Assembly: GCA_036936605.1 (NCBI GenBank)
Contig: JAUPFV010000004.1
Coordinates: 91,476,334 to 91,540,333, forward strand
Reading direction: 5' to 3'
From: Limnanthes douglasii subsp. nivea
Taxonomy: Eukaryota > Streptophyta > Magnoliopsida > Brassicales > Limnanthaceae
Length of the DNA: 64,000 nucleotides
The position numbers and the translations under genes were made by a program. The notes below the pieces were generated by a model. That model was not told the DNA's origin. It did no database searches and was given only the letters and a program-made list of their open reading frames with translations. Within the stretch, counting starts at the first letter, position 1. Each line of letters begins with the position of its first letter. Of the stretch, positions 45,025 to 57,839 are shown piece by piece.

Positions 45025-46600
45025 TGACTCTGATTCCTCTCCGTGTAGGAATAAGGATTGTGAAATTAACTCTTCCGAAATTTAATTATTATTTTAATTG
45101 ATTTATTTGGGAGAAAACCCCTTTTTTGTCATGATTTATGTTTAAAGACCTATGCATGAGTAGGTGTTGGGTGAATATAAAATCACACGTTTAGGGATTG
45201 ATTGGTATGATCGAGAGCACATAAGTATTTGCTTGTTATTATATGTTTATGTGCAAGACCGATTTTGAAAATAATAAAATCAAGACAAACCCCTAATTCA
45301 AGAAAGTTGGGGGTTTTAGTTTTTCTGAAATCAACGAGTTCGACCATAGGGATGGTCATTGTGGCAAATTCGGTACATGTGTAGCTTATCATGACCAAAA
45401 TCATAATAGTTGCGAAAAACGATACTTTGTCACAACCATCTTGATTGTGATCGTGACGAACACATACTGCAGGTAAAAAAACTTGCATATTTTTTTTCCA
45501 GATTTTGTTTATGTGATGGTTTTGAGCGAGGTTACTGTACATAACCCATATAGAGATTCAACCAACCGATTCAGAAATTTGTGATACTATATGTATGTTT
45601 ATAGTTGTTACGCATGTTTAGTACAATTAAGTTATGTATGTAAGATATAACAACATGTTTCTAATACGTTATTTAACATGTTTGCACGTTTGGATTAACT
45701 GATTATTGAAAGTGTTTTGTATGTTTGGGTGTTGTGCTATGTGTTTAAGGGCTCACAATTATAGTATTCCTTTTATGTGAGCATTAAAAAGCATTTTGAG
45801 TTGTGACTATATGTATATAATATGAGGTAGTTACCCATTTCTGTTGGCACTCAGACTCTAGGATGTAAAAAGTGATTACATGCATGCTTATGAATTGATT
45901 GTTTTTAGATACATGGATTTTGATTGACATTTATCTCCATTCAGATGTCTAAGAAATATATGTGATATATCATATCCTTGAACTATTTCAGGCGCTGAAA
46001 GTGTATTAGGGTACTACAAATTTAGGTCTTATATAGTAAGATATACGTCAAATCATCGTTGTACGCAATGTAATGCAACATTTAGATGCTCATTCTATGA
46101 GACTGATTAACATAATTGGTATTTCACCTGCGTGGGAAATGTCAAGCGAGTCATGAAAAAACACAGTTTTAGGTCTTACAGCTTAGGGAACAATTGTTTT
46201 GTATGTTAGCTCGCTCTTATGGAAGACTAACACACATATTTCCCAATGGTGAGCACATGTTGCATGATATCGATGGTGCGATTGGACACACCATACTGAT
46301 GCATAAATGTTTTTTAAATGTTAAAATATTTTTGCATTTGACCATGAATATGTTAGGTACGACCCATATGGAAGTCTTGGCTGGTTTTGAGATATGGCGT
46401 AAAACATACAATGCCTAACCTTAAAATACTAACTATAAAGATAATATATATAGCGTGATTGTGCCTACCATCTCCACTTATGATTATGATGAGTGAGGTA
46501 CATATGAATGCTCAATCCCAACCCATAATCTCATAAACTTCAATATGTGTTAGAGTAGATTGATTTAAAACGTAAATATATTTCACTAATACAATGTTTT
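45025..46600. other. E4 leader region, nothing recognised
   Basis: A 119-codon minus-strand frame (45183-45542) and a plus-strand frame at 46194-46418 show no family motif. They probably occur by chance in the element leader. Confidence 0.4.
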
Positions 46601-46616
46601 TTTTGTTGATCAACTA

Positions 46617-47340
46617 ATGATCACCAATTCAGAAAATTATTCAGATCCTCAAATTAGTCGCGGGTGGGGATGGAGGAGTAAATTTAAAGAGTGTAAGAAC
46701 GATATTTTATTATTTTCAGGCTTTTATGACATTGACTATTGTCTGAGAGATGACGCACCTCCGACATTTACAAAAAAAAAAACCACCCTTGAAAAAAGGC
46801 GCATTTTGTATAGTGGGAGCATTGTAAGCGACTCATTAGGTATGTTTTATACATTGAAGTCCCATAAATGTTATGAGTTTCCAGACCGCTGACGTGTTAT
46901 TGGTAAATGACATGCTTGCTCACCTTGATATGAGTTTCGTTAAGTCCCCTTGAGTCGAAATCAAACACTTAATTTGGAGACTCTCTTCTATGAAGTATAA
47001 TTGATATGTCAAGGTTAGATAACACATCTATGATATGGTTGATCATTATAAAAAACTTAATTCTCTACAAGCTGAGCTCTTAGAGAGTGTTGTAATGACA
47101 TATATTTTCCTATCCTTACTTGCTAAATTAAGAATACTCGAGATGATATATGATTACCTTTGATAAAAAGTGGGATATAACCATTTTTATAACCAATCTG
47201 GTCAATTAGGAGGAGAATGATTCAGAGCATGATACTTTAGAGGCCAAGATGGTCGATGCCATAAAAAATAATCCTCAAAACAAGAGGAAACACTCGTACA
47301 TAAGATCTTCATAAGATAAGATTTCAAGATTCACCAAATA
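46617..47340 (+). pseudogene. E4 gag remnant
   Basis: FKECKNDILLFSGFYDIDYC followed by LRDDAPPTFT corresponds to the copia Gag start W-K-E-x-I-x-x-x-L-x-x-x-D-L-D-Y-x-L-R, and SGSIVSDSLGMFY to N-R-x-S-L-M. Further on, YDHYKKLNSLQAELLESVV and KWDITIFITNLVN match the middle and end of UBN2-type Gag domains, broken by stops and shifts. The protein would form the particle shell in an intact element. Confidence 0.6.
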
Positions 47341-47479
47341 GAGATGATACTCCAAGAAGACAAAGGTCAAGAGTCATGTTTCCACTCCAAGAGCACAAAT
47401 CACTGGAATATGAATTTCCCTTAGTATAAGGCATGGATGGCTAGGAAAAGTAAACTCTCTTTTTGTGATAATTTTAGAG

Positions 47480-47770
47480 GTTAATTTAGTTTCAGAATAA
47501 AATAATACACGGCGGATTGAGACAACAATAACAACTCACGTATGTATTTATTTGCATGGATCAAGCCAAAGCATGCCTCTCGGTGATGAGGATATTCAAA
47601 TATATATTGCTGATGGAGTGGCGTGCTCAATATCACCCATAGGTCAATTTAATTTTTGTTTAAGTTCATGATATGTTTTGATTTTAAAAGATGTTTTGTA
47701 TGTTCCCTCATTAAGAAGGTATTTACTTGTATTTTTATTGTTAGACAAATGCATTTATCCTTTTAAGATA
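47480..47770 (+). pseudogene. E4 protease remnant
   Basis: RRIETTITTHVCIYLHGSSQ corresponds to W-W-V-D-S-G-A-T-x-H-V-C, with the catalytic Asp replaced by Glu. VLILKDVLYVPSLRRYLLVF matches the L-x-D-V-L-Y-V-P-x-L-x-x-N-L block that follows it in copia elements. There are stops throughout. Confidence 0.6.
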
Positions 47771-48830
47771 TTTTAGTGTTATTGGATTGACTAGTTGATC
47801 AATGTAGTTATAATATATTATCGAGCAAGTTGGCTAATGCATAATGAACACTTGTTAGATTATATTGAGACCAACGAGCATAACGAGCTAGGTTAAGGTA
47901 CAGAGCCCCTGGATGGGGTCGAGTTGAGAGGTCAACTTGGAATTTTTTTTATTTCGAATGGTATTGCTACTTTGAAAATTTATTTGATTTTTTATTTTCT
48001 TATTTTAGCCGTTTTTACCATTTGAAAGAAAAACCCGGGTTTGGACATGCATGCATGCAAACGGTTGGCAGTTTGCATATCAGGTTGTATGTAGTTTTGG
48101 TCGGAATATATGTTTGATTTTTTATATAAAAGAAGACACAAAAAGTTATTCTTGAAGTTCAAAAGAAAATTCTGATTTTATCTGATTGAAATTTTTGGAA
48201 AAACCACCAAAAATATTTCAATCTAAAATTGTTTCATACAAGACTTAAAAAATTATCCTGTAAATTAAATACTATTCCAATAATTCATGTTGTTTTGGTA
48301 ATGAAAAAATTGAGATATTTTATTATAAAAGTTTAGCTAGCTTTAGTGTGCTTGATTGTAATGATAACACATATAGAATAGTTTTAAATGATTGCCATAT
48401 TACAATGAATGTAACACGTAAAATAAATTTTGAAACATTAGATTATCTATAACACATGCGTTATTAGGTCTCATTAATTAAACTCATTTAAAAACATACA
48501 TGAAGTTTATAAAAAAGAAACAGACCAAACACAAAATATTTATGCAGTTTTTTTAAATAACAACATAAATTTATGCACTTTTGAGGATATATAATTCGAG
48601 GGGAATGATTCAAATAACAACATAAATTTTGAGGAATTATTAGAACTAATTCATGCAATTTTTTAATTTTAATGTACCGACTACAGTTAGCTTAGCAATC
48701 ATCAATAATATGCCAATGAATTTAGGTATAGTTCCTCTCACTAATGTTGAACCTCCACCTTAAATAAAGAATGTTGATGTTGTTTCTGATGAACATATTC
48801 AATAGCCTCAAGAAATATAATAACTTAATG
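47771..48830 (+). other. E4 integrase region, too decayed to read
   Basis: The position calls for integrase, but no motif longer than a few residues can be trusted in any frame. Confidence 0.35.
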
Positions 48831-50440
48831 AGCCAACATTGAGTAGGTCCACTCGAGAGGGAAGACATTTAATATTTTTGGACTATGTGGTATTTATTAG
48901 TGAGGATGAAGGTACTTCGGACATTCTGGAGGAGGATCCAATTATCTTTTAAGATTCAATAAAGAGTTTGAACTCTAATATCTTGATTAAAACAATGAAT
49001 GCATAATACAAATCAATGCATGATAATTCATTTTTGCATCTTACCATTGTACTTGAAGGTGTAAAAGCACTATGATGAAAATGGTTGTTTAAAACCAAAC
49101 ATGATACTTCATTTAAAATAGAAAGATATAAAAATCGTCTTATTATGAAAAGATACAATCATACCGATGAGATTTATTATACGGAGATATCTTCTCTAGT
49201 ATCATCAAAGGACTCATTCAGGATAATCATGAATCTTGTTGCTAATTTTTACTTAGAGCTCGATTAAATGGACGTTTAAACCGTGTTTATAAATGGAAAC
49301 ATTAAAGAAACAATTTACATGAAATAACCTGAACACTTTGTAGCCCGAGATCCAAAGTTGATGGTTTTTAAACTAAAACTTCATTTATGGGCTCAAGCAA
49401 ACATCTTGTCAATTGTACAACAAATTCATATACATTATTACCTTATTTGGTTTTGAGGTAAATATGGTAAAAAATTTTGTATACAGTTAGATAATTGAGA
49501 GTAGAACGATATATTTAGTATTCCATGTCGATGACATATTCCCAACCACTAAGGATGCAAGTTTGTTACATACCACCAATGAATTTCTATTAAATAAACT
49601 TGATATGAAAAACTTTATGGAACCTCATATGTGTCAAAGATCCATATAGTAAGTAACCACCCCAGGGGAATCCTTGGCATCTCATGTGAATCTTACATTG
49701 AAAGCATGTTCTATCGGTATAGCTTAGATAAAAGAAAACTTTTGAATACCCTTGTAGTGAAACATTTTTTTTCATTCCATCAATGCCTCAAAACTAAATT
49801 AGAGATTCACTTTATGCAAATGATATCATATGTTTTAAAGGTTGGTAGTCTCACATATGCTCAATTATGTATCAGACCATGCATAACCTTTATAGTTGAA
49901 ATGTTAGGAATGTACACTAGTATTCCAAGAGTTTCACATTAGAATATACAGAATAAGGAAATATGGTACTTGAAGAATACTAAACATTTAGGACTAACAT
50001 ACATAAAAGCATATAACATGAAGATTGAAGGCTATCCGATTCAAACTTTGCGGGGGCGGGGATATTAGAAAATATACCACTGCTTATGTGTTTATTTTGG
50101 TGCGAGGTGCTATACCGTGGAAGAGTGCAAAATAGAATCTCATCACATCTTAAATAATAATAACAAAGTATGTGGTGTATGTTGTTGCATCAACTCATGC
50201 ACTTTTGTGAAGAAACCTTGTCACCTCATTGCATATAGGGGAGATAATTGAAAGACCCTCATAGTTGATTGTGATAATACTTTAACTTTCATGTACTCCA
50301 AATGGAACATTAGCGCCAACAAGTCTAAGCATATAGATTTCAGGGTCCGATACATAAATAAGCAAACTCAAAATGACCAAATAAGTGTGGAGAATGTTGA
50401 TACATATTTTATTAGTGAAAATCCATTTACTAAGGTATAG
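48831..50440 (+). pseudogene. E4 reverse transcriptase and RNase H remnant
   Basis: LSRSTREGRHLIFL and YVVFISED match the linker before RT. WLFKTKHDTSFKIERYKNRL with DEIYYTEISSLVSSKDSFRI matches the first RT blocks, and FINGNIKETIYMKQP-like sequence the next (after a stop). QMISYVLKVGSLTYAQLCIRP with VEMLGMYTSIPRVSH is the end of RT, and KHIDFRVRYI with NVDTYFISENPFTK the end of RNase H, where relatives read K-H-I-D-x-x-Y and then A-D-P-F-T-K. The Y-V-D-D region and the RNase H acidic residues are not intact. Confidence 0.7.
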
Positions 50441-50666
50441 TTACCCTCCGTCTTTTAGGATGAGAGGGTTCGCATAAGTATCCTTATTATTGAGCATATA
50501 TAGGTTCAGTGGGAGTAATGTACTGTGTTTTTATTACTTTGAGATTGCATTATTTCATATTATATATATGATGAATTAGTTTATATCCTTATTATTTAAA
50601 GGATATTACGTAACGTTAACAATATTAATTTAGTATGACCAGTTCATAAGTAGAAACATGTTGATT
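50441..50666 (+). other. E4 sequence between RNase H and the E3 insertion
   Basis: This is AT-rich element sequence downstream of RNase H, including TTCAGTGGGAGTAATG near 50508. It continues after E3 at 61683. Confidence 0.5.
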
Positions 50667-50671
50667 ACATG
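50667..50671. repeat. Target site duplication of E3, left copy (ACATG)
   Basis: It matches ACAGG at 61678-61682 in four of five bases. Confidence 0.65.
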
Positions 50672-51044
50672 TGATAAAGAGAGGGAGTATTATGAAGAAT
50701 AAGAAAAATTAGATGAATAAAGGAGTTAATTTAGTGTAATAAAGTATTATGTATAAATTTGATAAACATGTAATGTTGATGGTGCATTATGTAATAACTA
50801 ATATTAATGTTTAGAATTAGTAAAGCTGTGGGGGTGTAAAGACTCACATAAGAATGGGTAAAATGACCACTCCTTTTGGGAAAAGAGTCCAATCATTATC
50901 TCATTACTCTATTTGTCTCTTGCTCCCTTTACTTATCTCATTTATCTCTTTAAAATACTCTCACACGAACACTACTGTAACAGATTACCTCATACGAACA
51001 TCACTATGACAGATAAGCCCACTAAGGAATCTTTGAAACTATCA
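50672..51044 (+). repeat. E3 5' LTR
   Basis: It shares with 61260-61677 the blocks GAGTTAATTTAGTGTAATAA, GTAAAGACTCACATAAGAA and AAATACTCTCACACGAACA. It lacks the part with ACTATATAAAGG that the right copy has. Confidence 0.9.
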
Positions 51045-51045
51045 T

Positions 51046-51063
51046 TGGCGTCGTCTGTGAGAA
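51046..51063 (+). promoter_or_regulatory. E3 primer binding site
   Basis: TGGCGTCGTCTGTGAGAA starts two bases after the LTR end. It is close to TGGCGCCGTCTGTGGGAA, a common plant gypsy primer site. The tRNA is not assigned, and the site differs from the tRNA-Arg site of E1/E2. Confidence 0.7.
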
Positions 51064-51239
51064 TGACGATTGGTACCCGAAATCATTTTTCCAAAACCAT
51101 AGTATTATTCTCGAACATTGTGAGAGTGATAGATATAGAGATGCGAGGAGATCTAGAGTCTGGTACGTAGAACCTTGTGATCGGAGAATCATCTGGAGAT
51201 CTCATGGTTGATGAACAAATATAAATAAAGAAAACAATA

Positions 51240-52860
51240 TCGACTGACGTGTCAATGAGCTGCTAGAAGAATTTGTCTTAGTAGCTCAACGGGAAGAACT
51301 TTTGGAAGATATTAAAAGATGGAATGCTGACAAGAAATAGATATTGAGCTCACAAACACTTAAATAAGAGGTTTGAAGAGAACAAATAATCGACAAAGAA
51401 CACATGGAAGATGTTCTTAGAATCAATGAGAGGCTTCAAAGAAAAATTCATCATTCTTCAAAGAGAAGAGTGAAATCTGGACATCGTTATGAGTCAACAG
51501 AATCTAGTGAATATTCATAATATAGTTTAGATGCATCTTTTTCTTCGAAGAGGGGTAATCGACACCCAAAAAGTGACAAGAGAAAAGATTTGAGGAGGCA
51601 ACGAGGTGGTCATCGAACATCTCATAGAGCCAAAGGCTGAGCAAGGTAAAAAAACATTTGACTCCGTGGAGCAAGATATGGTTATGAAGAATATATACAG
51701 ATCCCTTTTGGAAGCGGTAATTTCGAATATCGTGTGAGAAATCAATTCACATATCCATATGAAAAAGTTTTATACACTGCATTGAAAGAGGGCCAGCGGG
51801 CAGTGCGTATAAAGTGGATCATAATTAGAGATCACTTCCCATCTTCCCAGAAATTCTTTCAGGGCATCTGCCTAAGTGGTTTGATATTCTAAGGTGTAAA
51901 AGTTTGATGGAACACAAGGTCTGGACAACCATATAAAGAAATTCAAAAAATTTATGATCAATTATGACGATGATGACAAATTATTATGCAGATCATTCTC
52001 TCAAATATTTAAGAACGCATCTTCAAAGTGGTATAATCGTTTGCTTGAGGGGTGCATTAAAATTTTCGATATGCTTTGAATATATCTCATCAATATTTTG
52101 TGGGAAGAAAACAATTCTGTGTGAATATGATACAACTATCTACTGCATGCATAAAGTGGGAGAGTCCTAAGGATTATACAAGTCGTTTTATTAAGACTAA
52201 AAATGGCATGGAAAATTGTGAAGATAAAGTGGACTTAGCTGCTTTCTGAATGAGACTCTTCCCCAGAATAATGAAAGATAACGTTGCAGAAAGGAAAACT
52301 ATGGCATTTGGGGCATTGTTGGATCAAGCAGAGAAAAAAATTTTGGTGGAGGAAACTCAAGCCCCGGGAAATGAATTCTTTGGCATAGTTTGAACAAGAT
52401 CAAATCCATCAAAATTCGATGGCAGCGTATTACAACCCACATCCAACAACTGTCGTCCGAGCTTGTGCACAAACTCAAACAGCAAATCAAGTACATGTAA
52501 ATCTAAATGTAAATACACAGGTTGTGAACACACATCAATATACCCGTCTTATATCCAACAAATAGATCTGACCAACATATTTTACCGAGCTAATAGAGTA
52601 TGTAGCAACAATTTTTGAAAAACACGTTTGCACGCATAATTTCGCAAGCCATTTAAATACAAACTCTGAGGGAGAATATAAGAAACAAGTATTGTAATTA
52701 TCATGAGGATATTCGGTATGACACAAATGATTGTGTGACACTGAAAAAAGAGATACATGCCTTGATCGAAAATGGAAAGCTACCAACATTTGTGAATAAG
52801 AATTCTCTTGTCGGTCCAAATAAAGAAAACGCTCTTGTGATTTCGGAACCTATTAATGTA
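51240..52860 (+). pseudogene. E3 gag
   Basis: Several frames together give Gag. A charged N-terminal part is LLEEFVLVAQREELLEDIKR. The Gag domain shows YDDDDKLLCRSFSQ in one frame with KWYNR and a decayed remainder. A knuckle-like motif YCNYHEDIRYDTNDC at about 52690-52735 corresponds to CQYHNDIGHTTDDC in E1, with the first spacer His kept and the second replaced. It is followed by LKKEIHALIENGKLPTFV. The frame changes and stops many times. Confidence 0.7.
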
Positions 52861-53099
52861 GAATCCATTGATGCATTTTACATTTCCACGGAGTAACAAC
52901 GCCCATATAGGGGCAGAATCGGTTTTAAGAGAAAAGGTTAGTGAATTATGTGCTTTCTTTATTTCATTAACATTTTTAAAGAGGATACATTTGCAGGAAC
53001 ATCAAATTATTCTCGTAAAAGACATATTATTATTTTATCAACTCACTTAAAATTAAGAGCTTCACCACACTTGTACATAAATCCATTTTAAATATTTTG

Positions 53100-53600
53100 T
53101 TTTGAAGATAATGATATGAGGGATTCAGCTGGTCCTCATGAAGATGCGGTGGTTATTGTAGTAGAATTTATTTGGGACGAGATACGAAGAGTATTGATTG
53201 ATACTGGCAGTTCTGACAATATCATGTTTATGACTACTTATAGTAATATAGTAAATCCACCCACAATTCTTTGTTCAGACGGACTTTTGTGAGGTTTACC
53301 TGGGTAACGACTAAAGTGGTATGAGAATTTAAGGAATAGTGGAACTGGGCGGGGACCATTTAAAAAAATGTAGTAATGATTTTTTTTTATCATGGTAGAT
53401 GCTCCAACATCTTACAATGCAATTTTTAGAAGATCTTGGCTATCTAGAATGTATGTTGTGGCATCAACTATTCACCAATGTTTGAAATATGTCATATGAA
53501 ATAATATTGGAACAATTAGAAGTAGTCAAAAGATGGCAAGAGAATGTTAACGAACGACTCTGGCCCTAAAGCAAATTAAACGAGATGAGTCAAAGAAATC
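53100..53600 (+). pseudogene. E3 aspartic protease
   Basis: RRVLIDTGSSDNIMFMTTYS carries the catalytic D-T-G. It is preceded by GPHEDAVVI, as in E1. After a frame break the sequence continues with GRGPFKKM, MVDAPTSYNAIFRRSWLSRM and ASTIHQCLKYVI, matching E1 residue for residue in many places. The downstream sequence passes towards RT without the UAG CAG UUU seen in E1/E2. Confidence 0.8.
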
Positions 53601-53839
53601 ATATCAACCAGTGGGGCCTTCCTCGGGGTCTGATCATGTAGATGATCCGAGGGAGACCTCCCGAGTTTATAATCCCAGACAAAAGTTTTAAGGATCACGT
53701 TTTTTCTCAAGGAAAAAGTTTAAAAGTTAGCACAAAGTTATCTTCGGAGGTGAAGGAGAAGTTAATCTAGTTCTTATCAAAAAGTTTTATATGTTTTCAT
53801 GGTGTACGAAAGATGTGATGGGGTTCTCACGGATATCAT

Positions 53840-54710
53840 TCGTCATAAGTTAGCAGTTCGAAGTAATGTGCGTCCGATCATCTAGAATAGGAGATATTTT
53901 CCCCAAGAAAAGTCTAAGGCTATCGTGGCAGAGGTCATTTTCTTAACCAAGGTTAGACACATACGATAGTCACAATATCATTTATGGATTGTTAATCAAG
54001 TTGTAGTGAAAAAGAAGAATGGTAGATGGCGAATGTGTGTGGATTTCACTGATCTAAATAGAGCATGTCTAAAAGATCCCTTCTCAGTTTCACGGATAGA
54101 TCAACTAGTGGATTATAATTTGGGGAACCGATTACTCTCATTTATGGACATATGCTGACTATAATTAAATCCAAATAGTTCCAAAGGATCAGGAAAGCAC
54201 CACATTCATCACTAGAAGAGGTTTACACTGCTATAAGTTTATGCGTTTTGGGTTGAAAAATGACGGGGAAACTTATCAACGCTTAGTAAACAAAGATTTT
54301 GAGATTCATATTAGGAGAAATGTTGAAGTATATATCGATGATATGTTAGTGAAAAGTACGAGGGATGAGGAACAATTTGTAGGTCTAGAAGAAACTTTCG
54401 CTAACTTGACAAAGATAAGTTTGATATTGAATCCAAAAAAATGTACATTCAGAGTGCGTTCCGAAAAGTTTCTTGGGTATATAATCAATGAGTGGGGGAT
54501 AAAGGTTGATCTTGTACAATTAAATGCATTGAGTAATATGACACCACCTCGAACGATTAAAGAAGTACAAATTCTAATAGGGAGATTGACAACCTTAAAT
54601 AGATTCATATATCAGTCATCAGATAAGTGTGCTCTTTTTTTCCAAGTGTTGAGACAAGAAAATTGTTTTAACTGGACCCAAGAATGTTCTGAAGCGTTTA
54701 ATTGAATTAA
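53840..54710 (+). pseudogene. E3 reverse transcriptase
   Basis: VVKKKNGRWRMCVDFTDLNR, the block LGNRLLSFMD, YKFMRFGLKNDGETYQRLVN and YIDDMLVKSTRDE (catalytic Asp pair intact) are readable. LNPKKCTFRVRSEKFLGYI and RTIKEVQILIGRLTTLNRFI follow in a 154-codon open frame from 54241. Upstream, stops and a shift around 54150-54230 break the gene. Confidence 0.85.
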
Positions 54711-55570
54711 AGAATATCTTTATTTGCCAGAAATTTTGACAAGGCCAAATCCGAGGAGGATGGTATATTTATGTATTAATGTTCGATTATATTGTGAGTG
54801 TCGTTTTGATTCGAGAGGAAGGTAATTTCCCAAGACTAGTGTAGTACTTCAGTAATGTTGAGAAACGATATTTAAAGTTAGAAAAGTTGGTCCTCGCATT
54901 GGTATTTGCTGGTCGGAAAATGAGGCCTTATTTTCACGCTTATTCTATTATTATACGAACATCTTTTCCATTAAAAAATATGTTACAAAGGCATGATATG
55001 TCAGGAAAAATGATCAAGTGATTAGTTGAATTGAGAGATTTTGATATTGAATTTGAACCTAAAAGTGAAATTAAAGCACAAACTTTAGCAGATTTCCTAG
55101 TCAAATTTCACTCTGAACGGTAAAATATGAAGGTTGATGAAGAACATTTTAAGTCAGAGTGGACAGTCCGAACATATGGGGGTTCAAGTGCATCAAAATT
55201 CAGGTTAGGGGTGCAATTGATTTCTCCAGAGGGAATTTCCATGTATCAAGTTGTTCATTTCGGTTTTAAAGCATCAAATAATGAAGCAGAGTATGAAACC
55301 ACTTTGGTAGGATTGAGACTTGCTCAATTATGCGGGGATAAAAAGTTAGGCTGATAAGTGACCCGAAACTTCTTATAAATCATGCTCCTAGACAATCTGA
55401 GGAAATAAAGTATTATTTAGTAAAGTTTGAGGTCTATAAAGGCTTTAACATTAGTCTTTGAAAGCATAAGATACGAACATGTTCATAGGGCTGGAAATTA
55501 TGTGGCTGATTCTTTTTTCACTACTTCGTATTCCGAGGAGTACCATTGGATTATAAAATAAGAAAATACT
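54711..55570 (+). pseudogene. E3 tandem RNase H domains
   Basis: The first domain is decayed; ARKMRPYF-type sequence occurs at about 54915-54935 and AQTLADFLVKFHSER at its end. The second begins WTVRTYGGSS at about 55160, where the first catalytic Asp (D-G-G-S-S in E1) has become Tyr, and continues FKASNNEAEYETTLVGLRLA. It ends with VHRAGNYVADS. This confirms the dual RNase H layout of the Tat lineage in E3 as well. Confidence 0.8.
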
Positions 55571-55639
55571 TTAACAACTAAGGGATCTGAGTTAGTAGAA
55601 AAGTCATCCAAAGCCTTTCAAATTTTTGCAAGCACAAAA

Positions 55640-56795
55640 ATAATTGGAGAAATGAAATTAAAGAATTATTGATAGATGTTGTTTTACTCATTGATGAATT
55701 AATTGCCAAATTATCACCCGTGGAATATTGAGACTTGCTCAAATTAAGGCATATGGCTATATGGTCCTCGAAGATATCTTATACAAAAAGTCTTTTAGTA
55801 GGCCTTTACTTTGATACCTTAAAGAAATTGAATCACATATGATATTGTCACAATTGCATGACAAGGAAAGATCTGCACATTATGGGTATAAAACTTTGAT
55901 ACGAAGAGTTCTTCTGGCAGGGTATCATTGGCCTACAATTACCTCAGATGCCAAAGATTTAGTTAAAAAATATAATACTTTCCAAAGATTTTCTAACGCA
56001 ATTCATGTACCATGAGTGCCTATTGAATCAATATCTGAGTCATTAGCTTTCGACCGATAGGGTATTGAAATGGTCAGACCATTACCGATAGCATCAGGGG
56101 CACGACAGACAATAACTATCGCAATAATTATTTTTCTAAGTGGGTGGAAGCTGAACCATTGGCAGAAACAAAAGCAAATGATGTGATCAGGTTCATTGTT
56201 TCTAATATTTGTTTTCATTTTAGGGTTCCAAAGAAAATGACGATAGATAATGGGACACAGTTTGACAACAAATAGATGAAGGCTTTTTGTTATGCTAAAG
56301 GAATAAAATAGTGCTTCTCGGAACCTTTCTATCCACAGGTAAACGGACAAGTCGAGGTCACTAATCGAAGAATTCTTGATGGGTTGAGAAATAATTTGGA
56401 AGGAAAAAGTGGGAAATGGCCGGATTATTTATAAGAATTCTTGTGGGCATACATAACTACTCATCAAACAGCCACCCAAGAGTCTCCATTTATGTTAGTG
56501 TACGGGATTGATGCTGTTGTGCCATCCAAAGTAATCTTCCCTTCATATCAAATCATTGAATATTCTAAAGAAGCCAACGATAAGCGTACAAAGCTAGATT
56601 TGATTGAAGAAAAGAGAAGAAGAGCGCACTTGAATTATTTACACTACCAAACTTTGATGAGGAGTCGGTACGCCTCCAAAGTTAGACAACGATAATTTAA
56701 AGTAGGAGATAAATGTGTTGAGGAAATTATTCTTCATAAGAAATAAATCTTCATGACCCTTGGAATATTGAGCAACTCAAATTATATTTAGAATG
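55640..56795 (+). pseudogene. E3 integrase
   Basis: The zinc finger region reads LHDKERSAHYGYKTLIRRVL with GYHWP. The core has MTIDNGTQFDNK and NGQVEVTNRRI with the catalytic Glu. The C-terminal part is WAYITTHQTATQESPFML, then LDLIEEKRRRAHLNYLHYQ, ending in WNIEQLKLYLE at about 56791. Several stops and shifts interrupt it, including at DRXGIEMVRPLP where E1 has W-G-L-D-L-V-G-P. Confidence 0.82.
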
Positions 56796-56942
56796 AATGT
56801 ATAACTTTGTATATATATTTGAAATTTTTTGTAAGAAATTGGTGGCACACTCTTTCTTACCATGGCGATGCATGTCCTTATAGCCAACTTATGTATAATA
56901 TTTATTTTCCATCTTAAAACAACTTGCATAATTTATATTTTT

Positions 56943-57292
56943 TTGGACCGTAAGGGTCTTCCAACAAATGTTGGTCAATAATTTTTATTTTCTTGGACAG
57001 AAGGGGCTTCCAACAAATTTTGGTCAATAATTTTTCATTTGTTGGACCGGAAGGGTCTTCTACGAATGTTGGTCAACAATTTTTATCTTTTCTAGACCGG
57101 AAGGGTCTTACAACGAATGTTAGTCAGCGATTTTTATCTTTTTGGACCGCAAGGGTCTTCTAACGAATGTTGGTTAATAATTTTATCTTTTTGGACAACA
57201 AGGGTCTTCCAACGAATATTGGTGAACAATTTTTATCCTTTCTGAACTAGAAAGGTCAACCAACAAATGTTGGACAATACTTTTTATATGTT
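56943..57292. repeat. E3 minisatellite A, seven units of about 50 bp, each with a small hairpin
   Basis: Unit starts (GGACCG-type) are near 56945, 56995, 57044, 57094, 57144, 57193 and 57244. The consensus contains TTGGACCGGAAGGGTCTTCC and then AACGAATGTTGGTCAACAAT. Most units hold CCAAC-(A/G)AAT-GTTGG, a 5-bp stem with a 4-nt loop. The array lies between the converging integrase and antisense gene. Confidence 0.9.
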
Positions 57293-57302
57293 CGAACGAG
57301 GA

Positions 57303-57690
57303 GATTTTGTATAAAAAGTAAGGTATGATAATGTTTAATTATGAAAAAGTTTGGAGGATAAGTTTTGAGACTTTTTTTTATAAAAATTAAGGCATGATAA
57401 TGTTTCATATGAAAAAGTTTAGAGGAGAAGTTTGAAGATATTTTATAAAAATTAAGGTATAATAATGTTTTCATATTAATTTATTTTTAGGAGAATTTTA
57501 AAAAATTAAGGCATAATAATATTTTGATATGAAAAAGTTTGGTGGAGAAGTATCAAAATTTGTTATAAAAATTAAGGCATAGTAATGTTTTGATGTGAAA
57601 AAGTTTGGTGGAGAAATCTAGAGGTCCTCTGTTGTGAACGTTAATAGTTAATAATATTTTTTATATGAAATAAGCTAGTGGAGAACATAT
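57303..57690. repeat. E3 minisatellite B, about six units of about 65 bp
   Basis: Units contain AAAAATTAAGGCATGATAAT and then GATATGAAAAAGTTTGGTGG. AAGG landmarks fall near 57320, 57389, 57454, 57508 and 57574, with a decayed sixth unit near 57640. It follows minisatellite A directly. Confidence 0.85.
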
Positions 57691-57839
57691 AACCGAAGAA
57701 TACTTTCATTAAGAACTTTCAAATTACAAAGTGTATCTTGAAAACAAAAGGACTTAACAAAAACATGCCTATAGTATAATTGCTTTATAAGAATTACACA
57801 AAAACAGTGAAAATAAAAACTAAATAACCCACCTTAATC

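Noticed and set aside
45183..45542. 119-codon minus-strand frame in the E4 leader
   Set aside because: There is no family motif, no partner and no conserved copy; it lies in AT-rich leader sequence.
56943..57292. Regularly spaced repeats resembling a CRISPR array
   Set aside because: The units are contiguous tandem copies without unique spacers, in plant DNA and inside a retrotransposon.
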